Assembly (NCBI GenBank): GCA_003446315.1
Contig: DMBA01000203.1
Coordinates: 1 to 5,839, forward strand
Source: Ruminococcus sp.
Lineage (GTDB): Bacteria; Bacillota; Clostridia; Oscillospirales; Ruminococcaceae
DNA length: 5,839 nucleotides
Direction: 5' to 3'
In this document: positions 1 to 5,638 of the stretch, piece after piece
How positions within the stretch are numbered: position 1 is the stretch's first letter
How the letters are laid out: every line of letters begins with the position of its first letter
Translations under genes and position numbers: made by a program
Notes under the pieces: generated by a model
Told to the model about the DNA's origin: nothing
The model's input: only the letters and a program-made list of their open reading frames with translations
Database searches by the model: none

Positions 1-813
1 CCGACCAGAGTCTTGAAGAAAGACGGAAAGCCCACAAAGAAAAAGGGACAGATGTGGATCGTCTGTACCGGTGCAGCTGCCTCCAGAAAGATAGCGTTGT
101 ATACATACCGTGACAGCCGAAGCAAAACTGTTGCGGAAGAATTACTGAGTGGGTGCACGGGTGTGGTGCAGACAGACGGTTTGCAGTCTTACGGCAGCGG
201 AGATTATGAGCATGCGGGATGCTGGGCGCACGCACGCCGCCGTTTCTTTGACCGTATTCCGGAAGGAGATACCTCATGCCCTTCGGTACAGATCGTTGCC
301 CTGATCGATAATGCGGCAGAATATGAAAGAAGCGCAAGGAAACAGGCATATACTGCACAGCAGATTCATAAAATGCGGTCAGAAAAAATAAAGCCGCTTC
401 TGGATCAGGTATATGAGATCATCCATACATTGCATCCCGGCAAGGACTCTGCGCTTGGCCGGGCAGTCACCTATGCCCTGAACCAGAAAGAAAAGCTGTA
501 TCTGTTTCTGACTCATCCGGAGGTTGAGATGACAAACAATCTGGCAGAACGTACCGTTAAGCCGTATGTCATCAACCGTAAGAATTTCCTGTTCAGCGAT
601 ACGGAAAAAGGTGCAGATGCCAGCGCAGCAGTCATGAGCATCATTGAAACAGCCAAGAGAAACAATCTGGATGTGTACGGTTACCTGCTCTACCTTCTGA
701 CCGTGCTGCCGGAAATGGGTACCGATCCGACAGAAGATCAGATCAAATCCGTCATGCCATGGAGCTTCGCTCTTCCGGCATATTGCAAGCAAACATACAG
801 TGAGATACAGTAG
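1..813 (+). CDS. tnpC: IS66-family DDE transposase, C-terminal portion (5' end outside window)
   Basis: This is the catalytic transposase of an IS66-type element. The frame is open from base 1 to the TAG at 811-813 (270 visible residues). A TTG at 13 is not the true start, because the protein continues upstream. The visible sequence begins PTRVLKKDGKP, which in this family follows directly after the 'DET' motif holding the first catalytic Asp, so that residue lies just outside. The second Asp is in VQTDG (visible residue 59), followed by GCWAHARRRF, a conserved family signature. The catalytic Glu is in NNLAERTVKP (visible residue 183), followed by NRKNFLFSDTEKG. The C-terminal IS66 domain follows (AVMSIIETAKRNNLDVYGYL and MPW near the end). 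There is no internal stop or frameshift, so the visible part looks intact and the element may be active. Family assignment is firm; whether the gene is complete cannot be judged. Confidence 0.93.
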   Translation, partial: PTRVLKKDGKPTKKKGQMWIVCTGAAASRKIALYTYRDSRSKTVAEELLSGCTGVVQTDGLQSYGSGDYEHAGCWAHARRRFFDRIPEGDTSCPSVQIVALIDNAAEYERSARKQAYTAQQIHKMRSEKIKPLLDQVYEIIHTLHPGKDSALGRAVTYALNQKEKLYLFLTHPEVEMTNNLAERTVKPYVINRKNFLFSDTEKGADASAAVMSIIETAKRNNLDVYGYLLYLLTVLPEMGTDPTEDQIKSVMPWSFALPAYCKQTYSEIQ

Positions 814-854
814 GCGTTACACTGTTTCATACAATTGTGTACAGTTTGCGTTAC
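814..854 (+). repeat. Terminal region of the IS66 element with duplicated GCGTTAC motif
   Basis: GCGTTACA occurs at 814-821, immediately after the transposase stop codon, and again at 848-855, at the proposed tip. Between them lies the palindrome ACAATTGT (832-839), flanked by ACTGT (821-825) and its complement ACAGT (841-845). Such an arrangement is typical of a transposase-binding terminal inverted repeat with a subterminal copy. The matching left inverted repeat is outside the window, so the repeat is recognised only from this side. Confidence 0.5.
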
Positions 855-867
855 ATTGATACTTTTT

Positions 868-898
868 GAGCCGAGGATGTTCCTCGGCTCGTTTCTTT
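868..898 (+). terminator. Rho-independent terminator after the IS element
   Basis: A perfect 10-bp stem, GAGCCGAGGA (868-877) and TCCTCGGCTC (881-890), encloses a TGT loop and is followed by the T-rich tail GTTTCTTT. It ends transcription on the plus strand. It lies 14 bases beyond the proposed IS tip, so it probably belongs to the gene that ran into this site before the insertion. It now also shields the downstream lyase promoter from read-through out of the IS. Confidence 0.88.
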
Positions 899-959
899 AT
901 GAGGTGGGTCTAGAATGGTTGGCGTTTACGAAAAGTAATAGCATTGCCATAAAAAGCAA

Positions 960-988
960 TTGTCTTCTATGCGGGAATGTGCTATAAT
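960..988 (+). promoter_or_regulatory. Sigma-A-type promoter of the pectate-lyase gene
   Basis: TTGTCT at 960-965 (four of six matches to TTGACA) is separated by exactly 17 bp from a perfect TATAAT at 983-988, preceded by TG in the extended -10 position (TGCTATAAT, 980-988). Transcription should start near 995, giving a leader of about 52 bases. The DNA just upstream (931-959) is A-rich and could act as an UP element. It contains the short inverted repeat ATTGC / GCAAT (943-947 and 956-960) touching the -35 box, a possible but weak regulator site. Confidence 0.85.
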
Positions 989-1002
989 GAGGGCAGAGAT
1001 GA

Positions 1003-1013
1003 TGCGCGGCGCA
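1003..1013. promoter_or_regulatory. Small dyad TGCGC-G-GCGCA in the lyase leader, possible operator
   Basis: A perfect 5+1+5 palindrome lies about 8-18 bases after the predicted transcription start. Its heptamer GCGCGGC recurs as a direct repeat at 1018-1024. The location suits a repressor site or a structured leader that affects translation, but the sequence is short and GC-rich, so chance is a real alternative. I do not recognise the motif as the site of a known regulator. Confidence 0.22.
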
Positions 1014-1030
1014 CGGGGCGCGGCACATGA

Positions 1031-1038
1031 AAAGGGGG
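1031..1038 (+). promoter_or_regulatory. Ribosome binding site fixing the lyase start at 1047
   Basis: AAAGGGGG ends 8 bases before the ATG at 1047-1049. That ATG is immediately followed by a classical signal-peptide coding sequence. No comparable site precedes the in-frame TTG at 960, which also lies at or before the predicted transcription start. Confidence 0.8.
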
Positions 1039-1046
1039 ATTCATCT

Positions 1047-4037
1047 ATGAGAAAGCACACAGCTTGCAGGAGAATGTTTGCGGTAATGGCGGCACTGTCC
1101 GTGATGGCGGCGGCAGTACCCGCTGCACAATCAGCGGGGGAGCATCCGGCTGCGGTGACGGCGGCGGCAGCAGATACCGGCAGCCGTCTCCGAGTGGACA
1201 TCAACAAGAATGACGGCAGAAAGGCATCCTACGCCAAAAACGCGGAAAACTGGCTGCTGGCGGAGGGCGCATCTGCGTCGTATGCCGTGGGCGGGGTGAC
1301 CTTCAGGCTCTCGAACGGCGGATCTGCCGGCGGAAATGTCACCGGCGCCAACAACAAAAAGCTCCAGCTCCAGAGCGGCAATTATCCGCGCATGACCATG
1401 GACGGCGCCAAGATCAAGGACGGCGATAACGGCGGCGTGCTGAAGCTGGAGATCAGCGGGCTGAGCAGCGGTGCACATTCGCTGCAAATGTGGCACTGCA
1501 ATACCGACGGCTTTACCAACAGCAGCCTGAGCATTTCGGTCAACGGAAACAAGGTGCTGACCGGCGTCAGATGCCCGACCAATGTCACCGATGAGAACGA
1601 TGCGGGCATTTCCTATGTCACATGGGAGGGCAGCAGCGTGACCATTCTCATTTCGCCGGAGGGCGGCGGCAGACAGGACGTTGCATGGCTCAACGCCTTT
1701 GAGCTGGACGGTTCCGATCCCGTGAACGGTGTTTCGCGGATGTCGCCTGCGGATCAGGAGAATCATCTGGATCCGGCAGAGGGGCTCTCGTGGACTGCCG
1801 GCAGAAATGCGCGGTCGCATGATGTGTACATCGGCACGAGCTATGATGCCGTTTTCCGCGCAGATACGGGATCACCGGAATTCAAGGGCAATCAGGCCGG
1901 CACATCCTATGTGCTGGATGACAGCTTCTCCTCGATCCCGACCTACTACTGGCGCGTCGATACCGTGACGGATACCGGTACGGTGAGGGGCGCGGTGTAT
2001 TCGTTCAAAGTCAGACGCCTTGCCTTCCCGACCGCGGAGGGCTACGGCAGATTTGCACGCGGCGGCAGAGGCGGCACGGTGTATCATGTCACGAATCTCA
2101 ATGATTCCGGAGAGGGCTCCCTGCGGTACGGTCTGGAAACGCTCAAGGGACCGCGCACCGTCGTATTTGATGTGGGCGGCGTCATCGCGCTGAAATCAGT
2201 GCTCTGCATTCCGGAGGACGGCGGCGATGTGTATGTCGCCGGACAGACCGCCCCCGGCGACGGCATCACGCTCATCAATTACACATTCGGCGCCATGGGC
2301 AGCGAGGATGTTGTCATCCGCGATGTGCGCACCCGCGTCGGAGATGTCTCTGGGCAATCCATGGGCGGCATGGGCATTGCTTCCTGCAATCACACGATCA
2401 TCGACCACTGCTCTGTTTCGTGGGCAACGGACGAGGGCCTTTCCTCGCGCGGCGCCTCGAATATTACGTTCCAGTGGAATATCATCGGGGAATCGCTGCA
2501 CGATTCCGTTCACTATGATGCGGGCGACCGCGGTTCGGGGACGGAAACGCATTCCTTTGCGGCATCCATCGGCGGATATGTCGGGTCATTCCACCACAAT
2601 CTGCTGATCGACTGCACCGGACGGAACTGGTCGCTTGCCGGCGCGCTGGAACAGGACGGCGTGACCTACGGCGGCGCACTCGATATCCGCAACAATGTGG
2701 TCTACAACTGGCGCGACCGCACCACGGACGGCGGCGCAAGGTTCGTGCAGTTCGTGGGCAATTACTACAAGGCAGGCGCGGTCTCGGATACCTCGCTGCA
2801 TCTGGTCTCCGTAGACGGCAATGAACTCGGTCTCAGCGATATGCAGCGGCTCTATGCGGCGGGCAATCTGAAAGCAGCGCAGAACGGTTCGGTGCTTATC
2901 GCGGCAAATGCGGATGAATGGGCATCGGGCAAGGCGAAATCCGGCGGCAAGAATTCGACCAACCAGACCGTGCGCAGCGATGTGCAGTGGTTTGAGCCGT
3001 ATGTCAATACTGAAACTGCCGAAAATGCGTACAAATCCGTGACCGCAGGCGCGGGCGCGACCGTTCCCGCGTGGGATTACATCGACAGCCGCTACATCAA
3101 AGAGGTCACGACTGGTTCCTATACCTACACCGGCTCTAAGCAGAAGCTCAAGGGCATCATCGACTCGCAGAGCGATGCGGGCGGCTATCCGGACAGCAGC
3201 AGATTCAGGGGCGGCACTGCCCCCGCCGATACCGACCGCGACGGCATTCCGGATACATGGGAATCTGCGCACGGTCTCAATCCGGCAAATGCAGCGGACG
3301 GCGCGGCAGTCTCGCTCTCGGGCGACGATTATACGAATCTGGAGCTGTATCTGAATGAGCTGGCGGGCGATCCGGTGGCATTCAACGGGAATCCCGTTCC
3401 GCCGGAACCGGTCTCCGGCGAACTGATCGCATCGGTCGAGGTGCTGGATCAGCAGTACGCTTCCGGCTGGCGCATTGACCCCGCAGCAGAAGCAGGGGAT
3501 GCGGTGTTTACCGACCGCACGGAGGAGCAGGCGGCGATCACATCGCTGCCGGGAAGGCTCACCGGCGCGGAATTGCTCCTCACTCCCTGCGATGCGAAAA
3601 AATCCGCGGCGGAACAGGCGGTTCTGACTGCGGCGCAGGATATCACGCTCTATGTCGGGCTCGACAGCCGCGTGGAAAATGTGCCTGCGTGGCTCGCGGG
3701 CTGGGAGCGGGAATCCGGCACCGTAGAAACGAGCAATGATGTGACCTTTGTGCTGTATTCCATTCCGCTGCACGCCGGCGATACCGTCCGGCTCGGCGCG
3801 AACGGGCAGTCGGCCTTCTGTATGAACTACATCGTGCTGGCGGCGGCAGGCATCCGCCTGATCGGAGATATCAATTCCGACGGCTCGGTTGACCGCGCAG
3901 ATGCCGTTACCTTGCAGCAATTTCTGCTGACCGCGCGGATGCTCTCCGAGCAGCAGGCAGAGCTGGCGGATCTCAACGGGGACGAGAAAATCACGGCAGT
4001 GGATCTGTCGCTGCTGAAGCAGATCCTGCTCAGCTGA
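1047..4037 (+). CDS. Secreted dockerin-bearing pectate-lyase-like enzyme (PL1 type), cellulosome component
   Basis: The product is a 996-residue extracellular enzyme predicted to cleave pectic polygalacturonan by beta-elimination. Module order (residues from the ATG at 1047): signal peptide 1 to about 30 (RKH..RR, hydrophobic core, AQSA); beta-sandwich, malectin/CBM-like, about 47-222; FN3-like module about 226-324 (LSW...HDVYIGTS...YYWRVD); PL1-type parallel beta-helix from AFPTAEGYGRF (326) to about 720, including AGQTAPGDG, IIDHCSVSWATDE (D453, D462, E463; likely calcium site), SFHHN (515-518) and R526, aligned from memory with the catalytic Arg of PL1 enzymes. A thrombospondin-3-like repeat DTDRDGIPD (728-736) follows, then a PPEP linker, a second beta-sandwich (about 793-932) of unknown ligand, and a type I dockerin (940-996) with duplicated EF-hand loops starting at D941 and D975. 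It is monocistronic with its own promoter. The exact substrate (pectate or other pectic chain) is inferred. Confidence 0.9.
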   Translation: MRKHTACRRMFAVMAALSVMAAAVPAAQSAGEHPAAVTAAAADTGSRLRVDINKNDGRKASYAKNAENWLLAEGASASYAVGGVTFRLSNGGSAGGNVTGANNKKLQLQSGNYPRMTMDGAKIKDGDNGGVLKLEISGLSSGAHSLQMWHCNTDGFTNSSLSISVNGNKVLTGVRCPTNVTDENDAGISYVTWEGSSVTILISPEGGGRQDVAWLNAFELDGSDPVNGVSRMSPADQENHLDPAEGLSWTAGRNARSHDVYIGTSYDAVFRADTGSPEFKGNQAGTSYVLDDSFSSIPTYYWRVDTVTDTGTVRGAVYSFKVRRLAFPTAEGYGRFARGGRGGTVYHVTNLNDSGEGSLRYGLETLKGPRTVVFDVGGVIALKSVLCIPEDGGDVYVAGQTAPGDGITLINYTFGAMGSEDVVIRDVRTRVGDVSGQSMGGMGIASCNHTIIDHCSVSWATDEGLSSRGASNITFQWNIIGESLHDSVHYDAGDRGSGTETHSFAASIGGYVGSFHHNLLIDCTGRNWSLAGALEQDGVTYGGALDIRNNVVYNWRDRTTDGGARFVQFVGNYYKAGAVSDTSLHLVSVDGNELGLSDMQRLYAAGNLKAAQNGSVLIAANADEWASGKAKSGGKNSTNQTVRSDVQWFEPYVNTETAENAYKSVTAGAGATVPAWDYIDSRYIKEVTTGSYTYTGSKQKLKGIIDSQSDAGGYPDSSRFRGGTAPADTDRDGIPDTWESAHGLNPANAADGAAVSLSGDDYTNLELYLNELAGDPVAFNGNPVPPEPVSGELIASVEVLDQQYASGWRIDPAAEAGDAVFTDRTEEQAAITSLPGRLTGAELLLTPCDAKKSAAEQAVLTAAQDITLYVGLDSRVENVPAWLAGWERESGTVETSNDVTFVLYSIPLHAGDTVRLGANGQSAFCMNYIVLAAAGIRLIGDINSDGSVDRADAVTLQQFLLTARMLSEQQAELADLNGDEKITAVDLSLLKQILLS

Positions 4038-4126
4038 GGCGGCGGAATGAGGTGTCACCGACGGATTATAAATGGGGCGCTGCTCGCTTACGATTCATTT
4101 ACGAATAGAACCACCGGTAAAAGATA

Positions 4127-4609
4127 TTATAATTTGCTTACTTTCTCTCTGACCATCATCAGCGCATAGCCAAGCAGATTGGTGCCTTTCCAGTTTGCTC
4201 TGTCAAGCCTGTCCGGATCCGTCATGGAAAGCCCGATGCCCCAGATTTTATCATGTACCGCACATTCTGCCAGCAGTGCGTCACCGGTATCTTTGAGCAT
4301 CTTCAGCAGTTCGGGGTTCTGGGCAAACTTGGCAACAAGTCCTTCATACACAATGATCTGCCGGACACCGTTCCAGTGATGTGTGTCAAAGTTCTTTACA
4401 AGCCGTCCCAGCGCCTTGATCTGCGCAACATCACTGGATTCCAGAATCTTCGCTGCGATTTCAGCATCATGGAAACAAAGGGCTTTCTGATACATCATGT
4501 ATTGTTCCATTGACGAGTATTTGATTCCCTTGACGGTGAAATCTGAAAGATACCAGTTGCTCAGATAACCATTTTCTTCATTTGGATTGTGGAAACATAC
4601 AACTTTCAT
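4127..4609 (-). CDS. NADAR family (YbiA-like) N-glycosidase
   Basis: A 160-residue cytosolic protein of the usual NADAR size (about 150-180). Family hallmarks are GYLSNWY (14-20), SSMEQYMMYQKAL (32-44, with the conserved Glu35), KALGRLVKNFD (65-75), W79, VAKFAQNPEL (92-101), and the C-terminal ECAVHDKIWGIG (115-126). In many members the last motif reads E-A-S-P-x-D, so the Pro is missing here. Known members remove ribose-linked bases: some hydrolyse reactive riboflavin-pathway intermediates, and others reverse guanine ADP-ribosylation in partnership with DarT-type toxins. Which activity applies cannot be told; no toxin gene is adjacent. The ATG at 4609 is chosen over the ATG 20 codons upstream because AAGGAGA (4616-4622) sits 6 bases before it and conservation begins there. 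The gene converges on the lyase gene with an 89-base gap lacking a clear terminator. No convincing promoter was seen. Confidence 0.9.
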   Translation of the reverse strand: MKVVCFHNPNEENGYLSNWYLSDFTVKGIKYSSMEQYMMYQKALCFHDAEIAAKILESSDVAQIKALGRLVKNFDTHHWNGVRQIIVYEGLVAKFAQNPELLKMLKDTGDALLAECAVHDKIWGIGLSMTDPDRLDRANWKGTNLLGYALMMVREKVSKL

Positions 4610-4615
4610 TGTGGC

Positions 4616-4622
4616 TCTCCTT
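4616..4622 (-). promoter_or_regulatory. Ribosome binding site fixing the NADAR start at 4609
   Basis: The minus-strand sequence AAGGAGA ends 6 bases before the ATG at 4609. It lies inside the longer reading frame that begins at 4669, whose first 20 residues (basic, low complexity) do not resemble the family, so the shorter start is preferred. Confidence 0.8.
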
Positions 4623-4680
4623 TTTCTCAATTCCCTTTTCGGATGATGAAGCGACGGCCTTTTGTCCATCAGCTGACAGA

Positions 4681-4782
4681 TTATGTTATCATGAACCAGG
4701 TTTCCAGAACCTCTCCGGTCACGGCATCAACATAAACATCCGCCGCGACCGCACAGAGCACTGCGCTTTGAGAACAGCATTT
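4681..4782 (-). pseudogene. Possible relic of a PepSY-like protein C-terminus
   Basis: On the minus strand an open stretch without a credible start runs to a TAA at 4681-4683. Its last 20 residues include DVYVDAVTGEVLETWFMIT, which resembles the end of PepSY domains, where a short strand is followed by a 'VDA.TGEVL' turn. The rest of a PepSY domain is missing and the frame is blocked by a TGA at 4783-4785. I therefore read it as the 3' remnant of a gene left after deletion or frameshift. The resemblance is from memory of the family and the fragment is short, so chance similarity is not excluded. Confidence 0.4.
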
Positions 4783-4831
4783 TCAAGCAGCGATCGAGTG
4801 GCTGCGCTCCTCTAATTATAAATTCTTGCAT
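4727..4831 (-). CDS. Possible 34-residue peptide or truncated gene start behind a strong RBS
   Basis: An ATG at 4831 is preceded by AAAGGAG (4837-4843) with 5-base spacing and lies 39 bases after the stop of the upstream membrane HTH gene, as expected for a second gene in the same transcript. The frame reads MQEFIIRGAQPLDRCLKMLF and ends at a TGA (4727-4729) after 34 codons, with three Cys in its last eight residues (C-x4-G-x-C-type ending GGCLC). It overlaps the PepSY-like relic in another frame. The good translation start with an abrupt, unconvincing ending suggests the 5' end of a gene whose body was lost. A genuine small Cys-rich peptide is the alternative. I recognise no family. Confidence 0.3.
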   Translation of the reverse strand: MQEFIIRGAQPLDRCLKMLFSKRSALCGRGGCLC

Positions 4832-4870
4832 GTAGTCTCCTTTCCAATGATATCGGCTATTAATAGATAA

Positions 4871-5545
4871 TCATGCCGACAACAATTCTTTCTCAAGAGC
4901 TTCTTTGACGCTTTGTAGTTCTAATTCTTCTGGGGTGCATATTATTTTAAGTACGACTGTATCCCATTCAATATTTGAGAATGAATGACCAGCCTTTGTG
5001 ACTTTCCAAGTGTCTTTCCCTAATTGTTCGCCTAGTTTGGTTCTCATATATTCTCCATCAAGACATTTTATGGCTAATCCCGCAGCAACAATCCTTTTGT
5101 TGATTTCACGATTAGAGCATCCCACAATCCTGCCTAATTGTGTTGCAGTCATTTGTGTTCCGGTCAAATTATCAATAATGTGAGGCGGAAGAAACGGCTC
5201 CGGCAATTTTTCAACGATGGGTGGAACAGATGATATAACCTCTTCGATACCCTTCTGAGCTGCATCGTGTACTGGTTTAGCAAGATTAACCGCCGACTCA
5301 GAAATAGGAACAGACTGCTTAGCGATGATTTGCTTGGAAAGGGAAACTTGTGGTGTCACCTTATCAGTTACTTTAGGTGGTGCCTTTTCAAACGCTTTGG
5401 GTAGTAAACTCAGCATTTCTTCAATTTTATTAGCATTTTTTATTCCCATGTACAGTGCTACACCTGCTACAGTAATCGTGATTCCTACTGCAATTTGCTT
5501 TTTGTGGGCTTGGATCCAATTTTCTGTTTTTTTCTTCTGAAGCAT
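4871..5545 (-). CDS. Single-pass membrane protein with phage-antirepressor-like winged-helix C-terminus
   Basis: A 224-residue protein of unknown function. Residues 1-16 are basic (KKK, HKK). One hydrophobic segment at about 17-35 (QIAVGITITVAGVALYMGI) looks like a transmembrane helix or uncleaved anchor. A low-complexity Pro/Lys/Val-rich linker follows (about 45-125; KAPPKV, VPPIVEKLPEPFLPPH). Residues 132-202 form a compact domain, MTATQLGRIVGCSNREINKRI then AAGLAIKCLDGEYMRTKLGEQLG and a KVTKAG...IEWDTVVLKII ending. This resembles, from memory, the KilAC-type C-terminal domain of phage antirepressors ('TATEIGK.LG.SA..VNK.L...G'). A short charged helix ends the protein. The ATG at 5545 is chosen because AGGAGG (5553-5558) precedes it by 7 bases; the frame extends 10 codons upstream without such a signal. 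It is AT-rich (about 30-37% GC by line counts) unlike the genes to its left. The function, probably DNA binding or regulation, is inference. Confidence 0.75.
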   Translation of the reverse strand: MLQKKKTENWIQAHKKQIAVGITITVAGVALYMGIKNANKIEEMLSLLPKAFEKAPPKVTDKVTPQVSLSKQIIAKQSVPISESAVNLAKPVHDAAQKGIEEVISSVPPIVEKLPEPFLPPHIIDNLTGTQMTATQLGRIVGCSNREINKRIVAAGLAIKCLDGEYMRTKLGEQLGKDTWKVTKAGHSFSNIEWDTVVLKIICTPEELELQSVKEALEKELLSA

Positions 5546-5608
5546 GTAAATTCCTCCTATCAAATTCGACATCAACTTTATTGGCTGATATGGACTTTTG
5601 CTATAAGT

Positions 5609-5617
5609 ATTATAACA
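5609..5617 (-). promoter_or_regulatory. Extended -10 promoter of the membrane HTH gene
   Basis: The minus strand reads TGTTATAAT at 5617-5609, an extended -10 element with a perfect TATAAT. No good -35 hexamer lies 16-18 bp upstream (TAGCTT is the best at 17), which is tolerable for extended -10 promoters. The start would be near 5602, giving a leader of about 57 bases before the ATG at 5545. The element lies in the gap between the two minus-strand genes, so the HTH gene can be transcribed independently. Confidence 0.65.
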
Positions 5618-5638
5618 TGAGTTGGATAAGAAAGCTAG

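Larger units (their letters stand above)
1..854 (+). mobile_element. IS66-family insertion sequence, right-hand part (left part outside the window)
   Basis: The segment contains the 3' part of an IS66-type transposase gene followed by about 40 bp of terminal DNA. IS66-family elements usually start with GTAA at their tips and make 8-bp target duplications. Read from the outside inward on the minus strand, position 854 begins GTAACGCAAACTG, which fits that rule, so I place the right tip at 854. The flanking 8 bases at 855-862 (ATTGATAC) would then be one copy of the target duplication. The left tip, the second duplication copy and the accessory genes tnpA and tnpB are not visible, so the tip is an inference from the GTAA rule alone. 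Confidence 0.75.

Noticed and set aside
379..792. A 137-codon minus-strand frame inside the transposase gene
   Set aside because: It is antisense to conserved DDE transposase sequence and has no supporting motif.
1131..1820. A 229-codon minus-strand frame opposite the N-terminal modules of the lyase
   Set aside because: It is a shadow frame with no ribosome site, and its composition mirrors the plus-strand gene.
2586..4058. A 490-codon open frame on the minus strand opposite the lyase gene
   Set aside because: It is antisense to a clear modular enzyme. Its translation is Arg/Ile/Ala-rich without recognisable motifs, and such frames arise from the high-GC, biased codons of the true gene.
4610..4669. 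A 20-codon N-terminal extension of the NADAR gene from the ATG at 4669
   Set aside because: The AAGGAGA site lies within it, the residues do not resemble the family, and the ATG at 4609 is correctly spaced.
4699..4713. A small hairpin AGGTT-ctgga-AACCT considered as a minus-strand terminator
   Set aside because: Only five weak base pairs and no T-tract follow on the minus strand; it lies within the PepSY-like fragment.
4582..4815. A 77-codon plus-strand frame across the NADAR start and the relic region
   Set aside because: It has no ribosome binding site or domain signal and crosses the regulatory region of minus-strand genes.
5546..5575. A 10-codon extension of the membrane HTH gene to the ATG at 5575
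   Set aside because: AGGAGG at 5553-5558 lies inside this extension and is ideally spaced for the ATG at 5545.
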